From a bacterium 336/3 (GTDB lineage Bacteria > Bacteroidota > Bacteroidia > Cytophagales > Thermonemataceae), in assembly GCA_001281695.1 (NCBI GenBank), contig LJIE01000001.1:502107-566106 (forward strand): a DNA stretch of 64,000 nt. Direction: 5' to 3'. The position numbers and the translations under genes are program-made. A model generated the notes under the pieces. The model ran no database searches. It saw only the letters and a program-made list of their open reading frames with translations, and was not told the origin of the DNA. Below, piece after piece: positions 42,407 to 51,533 of this stretch (its first letter is position 1; each line of letters opens with the position of its first letter).

Positions 42407-43471
42407 TTAAATTTTTACTCTTTTTATTAGAGTACCTGTTTGAGAATCTAAGGCAATGAGTTCATTATTAAATGATAAATATATTTTGTTGTCATCAATA
42501 GCAAAAGATGTATGAATAAGATTTTTAATAGGAATATTTAGTTCAAATGAACTTTTTTGCCACAACTGTTGTAAATTTGTATGAAGCCCATGAATATAAA
42601 ATTTTGTGTGTTCAGTATCTTCAAAACTCAATACAATTAGCCTTTTATGTTTGAGCGAAGCACCTAAAAATTTCCCATCCAAAAAATCCATAGAAGAGCT
42701 ATTTGCTTCTTTTTGTGTTTGTTCTGCTTTAAGCTGTTGTTCATTTTTTATGCTTACTTCTATTTTTTGATTTGTGGGCGTTTTATATATTTTTCTTCTA
42801 CGTTGCGAATAATCCATCCTAAATTGCTCATAATGATTATACATTACATTATGGTCGTTTATAGCTTCTTGTATTTGCTCTAGTTTCTGATTTTTATCTC
42901 GGAAAGTATATTCGTTTTCAATTTTTCCGTAGTTTTTAAAAGTCTCAAAATCTATAAATGACACAAAGCCTTTTTTATCTGTAACTTTTAATAAACCACT
43001 AATTTCTTGATAATCAATTGACTCTATACCTTGTGGAAAATAATTTTTGGTCAAAAAACCCTTATCTATGAGTTCAGATTGAAGTGTTATAGAATTTACT
43101 TTTACAATCCCTTCAAATCTTTTCCAAGTGTCAAAACTCAAAAAAGCAAAGCCATTATCCAAAACAAATACTTTTTTTATATCTGTAATCAAATCTACGC
43201 TTTTGAATTGCTTAAAATCTTTATCTAAAAGAATAAGTTTGCTTTTGGTATAGTCGCCATCTTCGCTAGGATAAAGACTCGTCTGAATGATATATATTTG
43301 GCTATCTTTCAGTAAAACATTGGAAATATAGCGTTTTGCAGAAAACTCATGCATCCAAAAAGAAAATGGTATAATGAGACCAGTTAATAAAATAGACAAT
43401 AAAACGATTTTCAAACCCTTTCTGTTTGAGGTTTCTTTTTTATAAAGGTCTATTTTAGAAGGTTTTTTCAT
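42407..43471 (-). CDS. Single-span protein with PQQ-like terminal repeat
   Basis: The start at 43471 is used because its ATG overlaps the SWIM gene stop as ATGA; the longer form would reach 27 bp further into that gene. One span (about 20-42) is followed by a beta-propeller-like region ending SFNNELIALDSQTGTLIKRV, the same kind of PQQ-like turn as in the next protein. The two proteins share size, topology and ending but little else by eye. Not otherwise recognised. Confidence 0.6.
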   Translation of the reverse strand: MKKPSKIDLYKKETSNRKGLKIVLLSILLTGLIIPFSFWMHEFSAKRYISNVLLKDSQIYIIQTSLYPSEDGDYTKSKLILLDKDFKQFKSVDLITDIKKVFVLDNGFAFLSFDTWKRFEGIVKVNSITLQSELIDKGFLTKNYFPQGIESIDYQEISGLLKVTDKKGFVSFIDFETFKNYGKIENEYTFRDKNQKLEQIQEAINDHNVMYNHYEQFRMDYSQRRRKIYKTPTNQKIEVSIKNEQQLKAEQTQKEANSSSMDFLDGKFLGASLKHKRLIVLSFEDTEHTKFYIHGLHTNLQQLWQKSSFELNIPIKNLIHTSFAIDDNKIYLSFNNELIALDSQTGTLIKRVKI

Positions 43472-44820
43472 AGAAAAATATATTTGCCTTCTAACCAAAC
43501 ACCAACAGGCTCTATACTTTTAAGTGTACTTACAATAGAAAAATCAGCTTTTTTACCTCCTAGAAGTGCTAAAAGTTCATAAACTTTTTCTTCAGAAAGA
43601 TAGAGCGTTTTCGAATGACCTTTACTATCCATTAAAAGCCATTGTCCTTGATATTGAATAAGAGATAAGTTAGCTATGTGAGCGGGTACTATGTCTATCC
43701 AAGGCATTTTGATAAGAGCATCTGTATAAGACTCTTGCCATTCTTGCCACGACTGTAGCATATGTGGGATTGCAGGAATATCTGTGGAGCTACTTCCTTG
43801 ACTCTTGATAATGGCTCTTAAGGGATAATTACTGGGATAAAATACCAATTCAGCATTTAAAACAGTACTAGGTACAAGAGAATTTTTGATAGGAGCATTG
43901 GCAAATGCAAAATCTAATAACAATGCCATTTTTTTGGTTTTAAAGCCATACAACCACTGTCTTTGTCCAACTAAATTATCTTCTTCTACATTAAAACGTT
44001 GTTTAGCTAAAACAAGCCAAGAATCTTTGAAACTTTCAGGAGTAGAGTCTAAAACTTCTTTTTGTGTCTTACTAATACCAATAAGCCCTTTGATATCTTC
44101 TTGGAGTAAATCAGGTAAAGCTTCTATATTTTTAAAAGCCTCTAAAAGTAAGTATAAATGAGAGGTTTTTTCTATAAGTTCAGTTTGCCATTGAACAGGT
44201 GCTTGAAAGAAATTAATTTGACTTATTTCTTTTACCATTGCAGAAAGCCCTTTAGCTTGTGCATCAATGAGGCGAGTAGAAGTTCTTGTCCAATACTGAT
44301 AATCTTTTTCGGGAACAGCTAAAAAGCCTGCTCTAAGCATATCTTTGAGCCATAAATCTAACTCTGCAATACCTGCTTGTATTTTATCTAAACGTTCATT
44401 TTGGGTTTTTTCTTTGGCTTTGTTTTGTTTGGCAGCCTTTTCAGGACTTATAGGCTCAGCTTCAGCAGTAGCTTTCTTTTCTTCTTTTTGTACTCTTTTA
44501 TCCATCCAATCTTTTACCCAAGCAGGCTCTTCCTCACTTTTTGTAACAATGCTTGAATCTTTGGCAAATAATAAATAAGCTCCTAATCCATGCTTACAAG
44601 GAAATTTTCGACTTGGGCAAGTACATTTAAAAGCTGTGTTATTGAGGTCAATTTGAGTTTTGTAAGTATCTCTTCCACTACCCTGAATTTCCCCCCATAA
44701 TACTCGGTCATTATAAAACAAATTAACCCATTTTTTTGCATTGGCTAAGTCCCTGCCAGCTTTTAAGGAAGGAGTATCAGGTGAAAGGGCTTCTACTTGT
44801 TCTTCAGAAAGTTGATTCAT
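43468..44820 (-). CDS. SWIM zinc-finger protein
   Basis: A 450-residue cytosolic protein. The SWIM finger (CxC-x6-CxH) is Cys66, Cys68, Cys75, His77 near the N terminus, preceded by the YKTQIDLNNTAFKC strand; it is a predicted nucleic-acid or protein-binding zinc site. A Lys/Glu/Ala-rich linker (about 95-145) leads to a large helical domain. In other bacteria such proteins sit beside DUF5691, a MoxR ATPase and a VWA protein. None of those is adjacent here. The gene is instead coupled by a 4-bp overlap to two propeller-like membrane proteins. Confidence 0.8.
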   Translation of the reverse strand: MNQLSEEQVEALSPDTPSLKAGRDLANAKKWVNLFYNDRVLWGEIQGSGRDTYKTQIDLNNTAFKCTCPSRKFPCKHGLGAYLLFAKDSSIVTKSEEEPAWVKDWMDKRVQKEEKKATAEAEPISPEKAAKQNKAKEKTQNERLDKIQAGIAELDLWLKDMLRAGFLAVPEKDYQYWTRTSTRLIDAQAKGLSAMVKEISQINFFQAPVQWQTELIEKTSHLYLLLEAFKNIEALPDLLQEDIKGLIGISKTQKEVLDSTPESFKDSWLVLAKQRFNVEEDNLVGQRQWLYGFKTKKMALLLDFAFANAPIKNSLVPSTVLNAELVFYPSNYPLRAIIKSQGSSSTDIPAIPHMLQSWQEWQESYTDALIKMPWIDIVPAHIANLSLIQYQGQWLLMDSKGHSKTLYLSEEKVYELLALLGGKKADFSIVSTLKSIEPVGVWLEGKYIFL

Positions 44821-44863
44821 AAATCAAAAAAATACATTAAATGCTTTGAGTAAATATATAAGA

Positions 44864-45403
44864 TTATTTATCAATTTGCAACGCTTTGTCTTCCAATTCT
44901 TTTAGTTGCTTAAGATGGTGTCTTAAATGTGTTTCTAAACACCAAACCCATTCAGTTGCAGTAATCATCCCAAAAATAGCATGTTGCCTTTTGTATGTAG
45001 TAGAATTTGCTTCTATGGCAGTTTCTACTTTGGGTAGATATTCTAATAAATCTTTAAAAGTTATCTGATAATGCTCAACACCTTGAGAAACGATTTCTGA
45101 AGTAGGCTTATATTTTTCTGGAACCTTAATTTTGACAGGAGGGAAACCTCCAAAAGCAAATATTTGTTTGCCTTGCTCTGTTTTTTCTCCTTCAAAGCTA
45201 CCTTTATCTTCTCTTAAGCAACCTTCTGCTTGCCTTAGAAAATAGGTGCTTGAAGTTACTAAATGCTCGTATAATTGCCCCAAAGACCATGTTTCTTCAT
45301 CAGATTTATGAGAAAACTGCTCTTGAGAAAACTCTGAAAGTTTATCAAGATAACTATTCAGATGTTCAGATGATTTTTGACTAATTTCTTGAAGAGTAAG
45401 CAT
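44864..45403 (-). CDS. DinB family protein
   Basis: A 179-residue four-helix-bundle protein of the DinB/YfiT superfamily. The metal-binding His positions are plausible: YEHLVTSS in the second helix, and HLRHHLKQL near the C terminus. This group includes thiol-dependent (bacillithiol) transferases and small-molecule hydrolases, but the exact reaction cannot be read. Cytosolic. It lies 43 bp upstream of the SWIM gene and 57 bp downstream of ctaA. Confidence 0.8.
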   Translation of the reverse strand: MLTLQEISQKSSEHLNSYLDKLSEFSQEQFSHKSDEETWSLGQLYEHLVTSSTYFLRQAEGCLREDKGSFEGEKTEQGKQIFAFGGFPPVKIKVPEKYKPTSEIVSQGVEHYQITFKDLLEYLPKVETAIEANSTTYKRQHAIFGMITATEWVWCLETHLRHHLKQLKELEDKALQIDK

Positions 45404-45460
45404 ATAAAAAAAATAAATATTTATGAAAATTTCAATTTATCCACATTTCTTGCTTTTTGT

Positions 45461-46489
45461 CTATAAAAGAGGTTCTTTTCTTATTCTAAGCCAAATTTCC
45501 CATTCCAAGCCCATCATAAGGGTAGCTAAAAGCAAGTGTAAAGGTTGTGCAAATGCAGGAATTGCAAAATAAGCCATGATAACTCCTGTAAGCGTAGCAA
45601 ATACTAATACAGCCATAAGACCCCAATAGAATTTTTTAATAGAAGCAAAGAAACTTTCCTTTCTTAATTTGTACAATAAAAAGATATTGAAGGCAATAAG
45701 GGCTAAAGAGTATGTTCTGTGAATATAAAAACGCCAATCTAAGTTTTCAATCCATAGACTACGTTGGCTATTCCCTATTTGATGAGCTACAACATCCACA
45801 CTTTCACGAACTTGTGTTCCTAATAACACTTGTACAAATGAAAATGAAATATTTACCCAAAGTAAAACAGAGAGTCCCCAACTAATTTTACGAGATTGAA
45901 AAGCATCTGAATTTGCTAAATTCACAGTGTAAGCCATCAATAGAACTTGTACTACTGCCAAAAACATGTGCAGAGTAATCATACCTTGTAAAAGATTGGT
46001 AGACACCACAATAGAGCCTATCCAACCTTGAAAACCGACTAAAACTAAAGATAGGAATGATAAAAGTGGAATTATGGGTTTAGTTTTGTAATAACTCAAA
46101 GAACTAACTAGAGTAACGATAATAAATAAACCAATTAGAACACCTAAAAGCCTATTTAGATACTCTATCCATGTTTTGCGTACACTGAAATCTTCTTCAA
46201 TATAAATCGTATCATCATTTTGTACTCTTTCAGCAGCTTCTTTCATCCCTATGGCTTTCAAGAAGCCTACTAAACGTAAGTTTTTTTCTTTACGTTTTTG
46301 AGCGTAAATATCTTTATAATTTGTGGGTAATTGGCCAATCTCTGTTGGTGGGATATATTGCCCAAAGCATTTGGGCCAATCGGGGCAACCCATGCCCGAA
46401 CCTGTACTTCTGACTATCCCGCCTACTAAAATGAGTAAATAAACAGCAATAATGGTAATCCAACTAAATTGAATAAAGAATTTTTTCAT
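45461..46489 (-). CDS. ctaA: Heme A synthase
   Basis: COX15/CtaA, an inner-membrane enzyme that oxidises heme O to heme A for cytochrome oxidase. Eight spans are visible (from residue 8 onward). The family motif GSGMGCPDWPKCFGQYIPP follows the first span, and the conserved His residues for heme binding lie in later spans (TLHMFLA and the HQIGN and HLLLA segments). At 342 residues the length fits. It marks an aerobic organism. It starts 22 bp after kmo and may share its transcript. Confidence 0.93.
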   Translation of the reverse strand: MKKFFIQFSWITIIAVYLLILVGGIVRSTGSGMGCPDWPKCFGQYIPPTEIGQLPTNYKDIYAQKRKEKNLRLVGFLKAIGMKEAAERVQNDDTIYIEEDFSVRKTWIEYLNRLLGVLIGLFIIVTLVSSLSYYKTKPIIPLLSFLSLVLVGFQGWIGSIVVSTNLLQGMITLHMFLAVVQVLLMAYTVNLANSDAFQSRKISWGLSVLLWVNISFSFVQVLLGTQVRESVDVVAHQIGNSQRSLWIENLDWRFYIHRTYSLALIAFNIFLLYKLRKESFFASIKKFYWGLMAVLVFATLTGVIMAYFAIPAFAQPLHLLLATLMMGLEWEIWLRIRKEPLL

Positions 46490-46511
46490 AACTATATTTT
46501 TTGAATCAACG

Positions 46512-47825
46512 TTATGAAAGATTTTTTAGTTTTTCATAAACATCTTGAATATTAATTTTCTGTATATCTGTAATGTTTTTACAGAGATTCAAAAGATATT
46601 CATTTTGCTTATTCCCTTTTGCTTTTGCAAAAGAATAAGGAAATTCTGGATGAAATGTTACCATTGAATATTTGGAATGATACTCAGGATAAGTATTTTC
46701 TAAAATATGCTCCAATTTTCTCATTCGTTGGAACTCCTCGTCATTAACCTTATCTCTCATTTCATAAAAATTTTCAACAGCAAGGTCTGCAATAGCATCT
46801 GTATCCTTTTTACGCCTTTCCTGATAAATAGAAAGAATTTTATCCCAATCTTCTTTGTATTCATCAATCAAATCATTGAAAATAATGCAATCTTCAAAAG
46901 AAGCATTCATCCCTTGTCCGTAAAATGGTACAACAGCATGAGCCGCATCTCCTAAAATTAAAGTTCTATTTATCACCCAAGGATATGCTTTGAGGGTAGC
47001 GAGTACTCCAACAGGATTTTTGAAGAAATCTTCCTCAAAATCTGGCATCAGAGCTAATGCATCAGGAAAATATTTCTTGAAAAATGCCTTTGCTTTTTCA
47101 TGTGTATCAAGCGTTTCAAAGCTTTCGTCTCCTTTATTTTGTAAAAACAATGTAACTGTAAAACTTCCATTGAGATTGGGCAATGCAATCAATAAAAAGG
47201 AATCTCGTCCCCAAATATGTAGAGAGTGTTTGTCTATTAGAAAGCTTTCATTTTGGCCAGCAGGGATTTCCAACTCTTTATAACCATGATCAAGAAAATC
47301 AATATTTTCACTAATTTTTTCAGTATCAATCATTTTATGACGAATGATAGAACCAGCTCCATCAGTTGCAATAATTAAATCTGCTTGAGTTTTTGAATTC
47401 TTGAAATATACTGTATTTGTTTCAAAATCAATGTCTTGACAGGGAGTCTCAAAGTGAAATTTTACATGTTTATACTTCTCAGCAATACTGATAAGAGCTT
47501 CATTCAATCCACCACGAGAAATAGAGTTGATGTACTCAGAGTTATCTTTTCCATAGGGAAAAAATGCTTGATTTCCTTGTAAATCGTGAACCATTCTTCC
47601 ATGCATAGGAATAGCAAGGGGCAAAATCTGTTCAGTAACCCCCAATTCTTTCAATGCTCTAATACCTCTGTGAGAGAGAGCCAAATTAATAGAACGACCA
47701 CCTTCATAACCCTTTATTCTGCTGTCTGTACGTTTCTCAAAAACTTCAACATCATAGCCACGGCGAGCCATATAAATAGATAGTAAAGAGCCTGCTAAGC
47801 CTCCACCAATGATACATACTTTCAT
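46512..47825 (-). CDS. kmo: Kynurenine 3-monooxygenase
   Basis: A flavoprotein that hydroxylates L-kynurenine to 3-hydroxykynurenine with NADPH and oxygen. The start is set at 47825 because the coding sequence then opens with MKVCIIGGGLAGSLL, the FAD-binding Rossmann motif; the 26 extra upstream residues lie in the preceding lipase gene. The second FAD motif is GDAAHAVVPFYGQGMNASFEDC (about residues 285-305). A Tyr/Arg-rich C-terminal segment follows. It is 4 bp downstream of the lipase gene. With kynureninase 4 kb away it supports a tryptophan-to-NAD or tryptophan-degrading route. Confidence 0.93.
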   Translation of the reverse strand: MKVCIIGGGLAGSLLSIYMARRGYDVEVFEKRTDSRIKGYEGGRSINLALSHRGIRALKELGVTEQILPLAIPMHGRMVHDLQGNQAFFPYGKDNSEYINSISRGGLNEALISIAEKYKHVKFHFETPCQDIDFETNTVYFKNSKTQADLIIATDGAGSIIRHKMIDTEKISENIDFLDHGYKELEIPAGQNESFLIDKHSLHIWGRDSFLLIALPNLNGSFTVTLFLQNKGDESFETLDTHEKAKAFFKKYFPDALALMPDFEEDFFKNPVGVLATLKAYPWVINRTLILGDAAHAVVPFYGQGMNASFEDCIIFNDLIDEYKEDWDKILSIYQERRKKDTDAIADLAVENFYEMRDKVNDEEFQRMRKLEHILENTYPEYHSKYSMVTFHPEFPYSFAKAKGNKQNEYLLNLCKNITDIQKINIQDVYEKLKNLS

Positions 47826-47829
47826 ATTT

Positions 47830-48633
47830 TTAATAGCTTTTTTGTAATCTTCTGATGTATTCTTGCATCTTATGTACTTGTAGTCCATCAGTTGCATAAT
47901 CAAATATAGAATCTAACAACGATAAAAAGTCGCCACCACTTTGCTCAAATATAGTAGCATTATACTGTATTTCAAAGCCACCTTCTTGCTTCAATTTTAC
48001 TCCAACACCTGCATGATATAGTTTGGGAGGGCTTTCAATGACAGAGTCCCCTTCATTGTAAATTCTGAAAGTCTTGTTCTTCAGAAAGGAATTATAATTA
48101 GAAACAAACAACATATCACCTGATTTTGGTTGTCCGTATGTATAAATACTTTGCACAGATACTCCAATGTCTAAGAGTCTTCTTCCTGCAAGCATAGCTA
48201 ATGCCCCACCCTGGCTATGGCCTGTAAGCCAAATAGTTTGATTATTATTTCGGAAAGACTGTATTGTTTCCAATGTGAGATTCCATACTTGATCTAATGC
48301 TTCCCAAAAACCTCTATGTACATTTCCAGATGAGTAAGTAAAAGGTCGATTATCTAAATTATTTACCCAGTCTTCTAAACTGTCAGCTTCTGTTCCTCTA
48401 AAAGCAACAACAATAGTTTTATCATTGCCAGCTACAAATAATTCAGTGTCAAATCCAGACATGGGATGAATATCAATAAAAGTAAAATTGCTATATAGAT
48501 GTTCAATTTTGGACCGAATATAACTCCCATCATGATAAACTATATCAGAGAGTTCAGCTAAGTGAATAGCATTTTGTAATTCGAAATCAGTGGCAAGATG
48601 TTGGAGAGATAGCATAGCAAAAAAGTTTAACAT
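47830..48633 (-). CDS. Class 3 lipase-like alpha/beta hydrolase
   Basis: A 267-residue protein with the nucleophile Ser140 in TGHSQGGALA, the fungal-type class 3 lipase motif, preceded by the FRGTEADSLEDW oxyanion/lid region typical of that group. The catalytic Asp (EGDSV) and His (in YHAGVG) are plausible. No clear signal peptide, so location is uncertain. The start at 48633 directly follows the T run of the OmpA terminator; a second Met at 48615 could be used instead. Confidence 0.8.
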   Translation of the reverse strand: MLNFFAMLSLQHLATDFELQNAIHLAELSDIVYHDGSYIRSKIEHLYSNFTFIDIHPMSGFDTELFVAGNDKTIVVAFRGTEADSLEDWVNNLDNRPFTYSSGNVHRGFWEALDQVWNLTLETIQSFRNNNQTIWLTGHSQGGALAMLAGRRLLDIGVSVQSIYTYGQPKSGDMLFVSNYNSFLKNKTFRIYNEGDSVIESPPKLYHAGVGVKLKQEGGFEIQYNATIFEQSGGDFLSLLDSIFDYATDGLQVHKMQEYIRRLQKSY

Positions 48634-48636
48634 AAA

Positions 48637-48670
48637 AAAACCTCACTAAGTTATAATTTAGTGAGGTTTT
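48637..48670 (-). terminator. Terminator after the OmpA gene
   Basis: A 13-bp stem (AAAACCTCACTAA and complement, 8-base loop) with a T run on the minus strand, just before the lipase start. Confidence 0.85.
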
Positions 48671-48686
48671 AAGTTATAAAATTTAA

Positions 48687-50096
48687 TTATTTTTTAGAAT
48701 GAATTTCAACACGACGGTTAGAAGCTTGTTGCTCTTTAGTTTTGTTAGCAGCTTTTACGTCTGTGCTTCCATCAGCAGGTCTTTCTGAACCATAACCAAT
48801 AGCAGAAATACGATCAGCACCCACTTTCTTGCTCACCAAGTATTTCTTGATAGCATCAGCTCTTTGCTGAGAAAGTTTCTTGTTAGCAGTAGCATTACCT
48901 ACATTATCTGTATGTCCTTCAATAGAAATCTTAGCTTCAGGGTATTTTTGTAATAATGTAGCTAATTCATCTAATTGAGGGAAAGATGTTTTCAAGATAG
49001 TTGCTTTACCAGTTGCAAAGTTGATTTTCTTAGCAATTACTGCTAATTCTTCTTCTTTAGGAGCTTTACGAGGACAACCTTGCTCTTCAACAATACCTGG
49101 AACATCTGGACACTTGTCATCTTTGTCAGCGACACTATCACCATCTTTATCAGGACAACCGTTCAATTCTTTTTTACCAGCAGCATCAGGACAAGCATCA
49201 TCTTTGTCAGCGATACCATCACCATCTTTATCAGGGCAACCTTGTAGTGTGGCTAAACCAGCAGCATCAGGACACGCATCATCTTTATCAGCGATACCAT
49301 CACCATCTTTGTCAGGACAACCTTGTAGAGCAGCTAAACCAGGTGTATCAGGACACGCATCATCTTTGTCAATTACTTTATCACCATCTTTATCAGGGCA
49401 ACCTTTTAATTCTTTACTTCCTGCATCTTGAGGACATGCATCATCACCATCAATGATACCATCATTATCTGTATCAGGACAACCAGCAAACTGCTTTAAA
49501 CCTTTATCATTGGGGCATTTATCTTTTTTGTCAGGAATACCATCACCATCAGTATCAACAGGTTTAGCTAAACCAAAACGGAAACCTGCACGATAGTGCA
49601 TATAATCTTCAAAATCAAATACATAATTATAACCTGCTTGTACATTTAAAGCAACAGCCTCATCAATCCAATAATTTATACCTACACCACCTTCTGCTAA
49701 CCCATAAAGATTTCTACGTATATAATTACCGCCACCACCTAAAGTAATATAAGGGTCAAATTTTTTGTCTGTTAAAGGGTGAAATTGCCCTGCAATGCTA
49801 CCTTGTAAGACGGCAGTGCTTCTACCTGTTGTCTGTAGTTGATCAGGAAATAAATCACTAAAATTGCTAATTTCTACGGCAGCAAACGAAGGAGCTATTT
49901 GAATCATTGGATGAACTCTTTTAGTAGCTGTCAAGTAAACCCCCCAATTCCAGTCACTTACACTAAGAGAACGTTTGGCAGGTACTGCAAAATCAAATGC
50001 TGTACCACCTACTCCCAAAGTCCAATCAGAACTTTGAGCCATGGAAGCATGCCAGCAAGCGAAAATACCAAAAAATAGTAAAGTTATTTTTCTCAT
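48687..50096 (-). CDS. OmpA family outer-membrane protein with TSP3 repeats
   Basis: A 469-residue outer-membrane protein. A signal peptide (1-20) is followed by a beta-barrel (to about 190). Six calcium-binding thrombospondin type 3 repeats then span about 193-353, each 27 residues with D-x-D-x-D-G ladders and a Cys-Pro. The C-terminal OmpA domain (about 365-465) contains ISIEGHTDNVG and the NRRVEI ending, which binds peptidoglycan. The repeats act as a rigid calcium-stabilised stalk between membrane and cell wall. The last repeats are almost identical at DNA level. Confidence 0.95.
   Translation of the reverse strand: MRKITLLFFGIFACWHASMAQSSDWTLGVGGTAFDFAVPAKRSLSVSDWNWGVYLTATKRVHPMIQIAPSFAAVEISNFSDLFPDQLQTTGRSTAVLQGSIAGQFHPLTDKKFDPYITLGGGGNYIRRNLYGLAEGGVGINYWIDEAVALNVQAGYNYVFDFEDYMHYRAGFRFGLAKPVDTDGDGIPDKKDKCPNDKGLKQFAGCPDTDNDGIIDGDDACPQDAGSKELKGCPDKDGDKVIDKDDACPDTPGLAALQGCPDKDGDGIADKDDACPDAAGLATLQGCPDKDGDGIADKDDACPDAAGKKELNGCPDKDGDSVADKDDKCPDVPGIVEEQGCPRKAPKEEELAVIAKKINFATGKATILKTSFPQLDELATLLQKYPEAKISIEGHTDNVGNATANKKLSQQRADAIKKYLVSKKVGADRISAIGYGSERPADGSTDVKAANKTKEQQASNRRVEIHSKK
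49080..49556 (-). repeat. Tandem 81-bp TSP3-coding repeats
   Basis: Six units of 81 bp encode the 27-residue TSP3 modules of the OmpA protein, with Gly-Cys-Pro-Asp at each start. The middle units share long identical stretches. Confidence 0.9.
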
Positions 50097-50215
50097 AAGG
50101 GTTATTTTTTGTAAAATATCTACATAAACTTATTTGCAATATTAATAAAATATTCTTTTTTACCTAAAAAAACTTTTTTTTTCTATTTTTTGAAAATGCA
50201 AAATTTTCTTTGGAA

Positions 50216-51529
50216 TTATATCATTGCTTTTGCTTTTATTTCTAAGTATTTATTAATGGTATTAACAGTTAGATTTTGAGGTTTTGTAAGTACTACTTGA
50301 ATACCATGTTTTTGAAGTTCCTTTACAATTAATTTTTTTTCAAAAGCGAGTTTTTCTGCGATAGTTTGATGATATATTTCTTCAGTATTTTCTACTTGTG
50401 AATTGATAAGGCTATCTAACTCTGTATTATGAAAAAATATAACAACCAAAACATGATGTGCTGCAATTTTTCTCAAAAAAGAAAGTTGCCTTTCCATAGA
50501 AGATAAGGATTCGAAGTTGGTATAAAGCAAAATAAGACTTCTTTGCTTTATTTGGTGTTTAATAGTAATATAAAGTTTCTCAAAATTTGCCTCTTTATAA
50601 GCTGTCTTTTGTTTATATAATGCTTCCAAGATTTTATTCATCTGCATAAAATCTTTATTAGGGCTTACAAAGCTATCTATTTTATGTCCAAATGTAATTA
50701 AACCTGCCTTATCATCTTTTAGTAGGGCAATTTTAGAAATAACCAAAGCCGAATTGATAGCATAATCTAGTAAACTTAAACTCTCAAAAGGCATCTTCAT
50801 AGTTCTACCTTTATCAATAATGCTATAAATATGCTGTGAACGTTCATCTTGATAATGATTGACCATGAGGTTATTACGTCTTGCTGTAGCCTTCCAGTTG
50901 ATAGTTCTCATATCATCACCTTGTACATACTCTTTGATTTGTTCAAATTCCCTATTGTTGCCAATTCTTCTTATTTTTTTGATGCCCAGTTCACTTAATC
51001 TGTTTGATATAGCGAGTAATTCATATTTCCTGAGTTGTAAAAAGGCAGGATAAACAGGAACAGAAACATTTTCAGAAAAAATAAATTTACGAGCTACTAA
51101 GCCCAACAATGAAGATACAAAAACATTTAATCTTCCAAATTCATATTCACCTCTTTTGGTTGGGCGTATGGTATAAGTGATTTTTTTGATTTCTTTGGGA
51201 TAAAGTGTATCTAATAATTTGAAATCACGTTTTTGTAGTTGTTCAGGAAGCTCATCAATAATCTTGACGTACATAGGAGTAAGATAAGAGCTTTTTAACT
51301 CAATATGAATGATATTTTCATCTCCATTAGAGAGTTTCTCACCTGTTTTTCTTTTACCCATAACTTTACCATTGCCTGCATAGAGCAATAAAGCATCAAG
51401 CCCTATTAGTCCGATGGTGACTAATACACTAACTTTTGCAGGGGGTAACAAAAAAGGCATTGGAAATGCAGCTATCAAAAATAGCACATTGCCTAAAAGT
51501 ATAAGAAAGAGGCGATTATTAAGATACAA
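50216..51529 (-). CDS. DUF58 domain protein
   Basis: A 437-residue protein with two short N-terminal spans (about 5-27 and 33-50), an Ig-like middle region, and the DUF58/vWA-like domain. The DUF58 landmark is DDMRTINWKATARRNNLMVN (about residues 210-230), followed by the vWA-like core (from SIIDKGRTM). Such proteins usually follow a MoxR ATPase, with which they are thought to assemble protein complexes; no MoxR gene is adjacent here. Coupled with NfeD (4-bp gap). Confidence 0.88.
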   Translation of the reverse strand: MYLNNRLFLILLGNVLFLIAAFPMPFLLPPAKVSVLVTIGLIGLDALLLYAGNGKVMGKRKTGEKLSNGDENIIHIELKSSYLTPMYVKIIDELPEQLQKRDFKLLDTLYPKEIKKITYTIRPTKRGEYEFGRLNVFVSSLLGLVARKFIFSENVSVPVYPAFLQLRKYELLAISNRLSELGIKKIRRIGNNREFEQIKEYVQGDDMRTINWKATARRNNLMVNHYQDERSQHIYSIIDKGRTMKMPFESLSLLDYAINSALVISKIALLKDDKAGLITFGHKIDSFVSPNKDFMQMNKILEALYKQKTAYKEANFEKLYITIKHQIKQRSLILLYTNFESLSSMERQLSFLRKIAAHHVLVVIFFHNTELDSLINSQVENTEEIYHQTIAEKLAFEKKLIVKELQKHGIQVVLTKPQNLTVNTINKYLEIKAKAMI

Positions 51530-51533
51530 TTTT

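Noticed and set aside
47826-47903. Longer N terminus of kynurenine 3-monooxygenase
   Set aside because: It lies inside the lipase gene and precedes the FAD motif, which normally starts at residue 1-5.
49080-49556. Regular 81-bp repeats that could suggest a CRISPR array
   Set aside because: The units are in frame, without unique spacers, and encode TSP3 modules of the OmpA protein.
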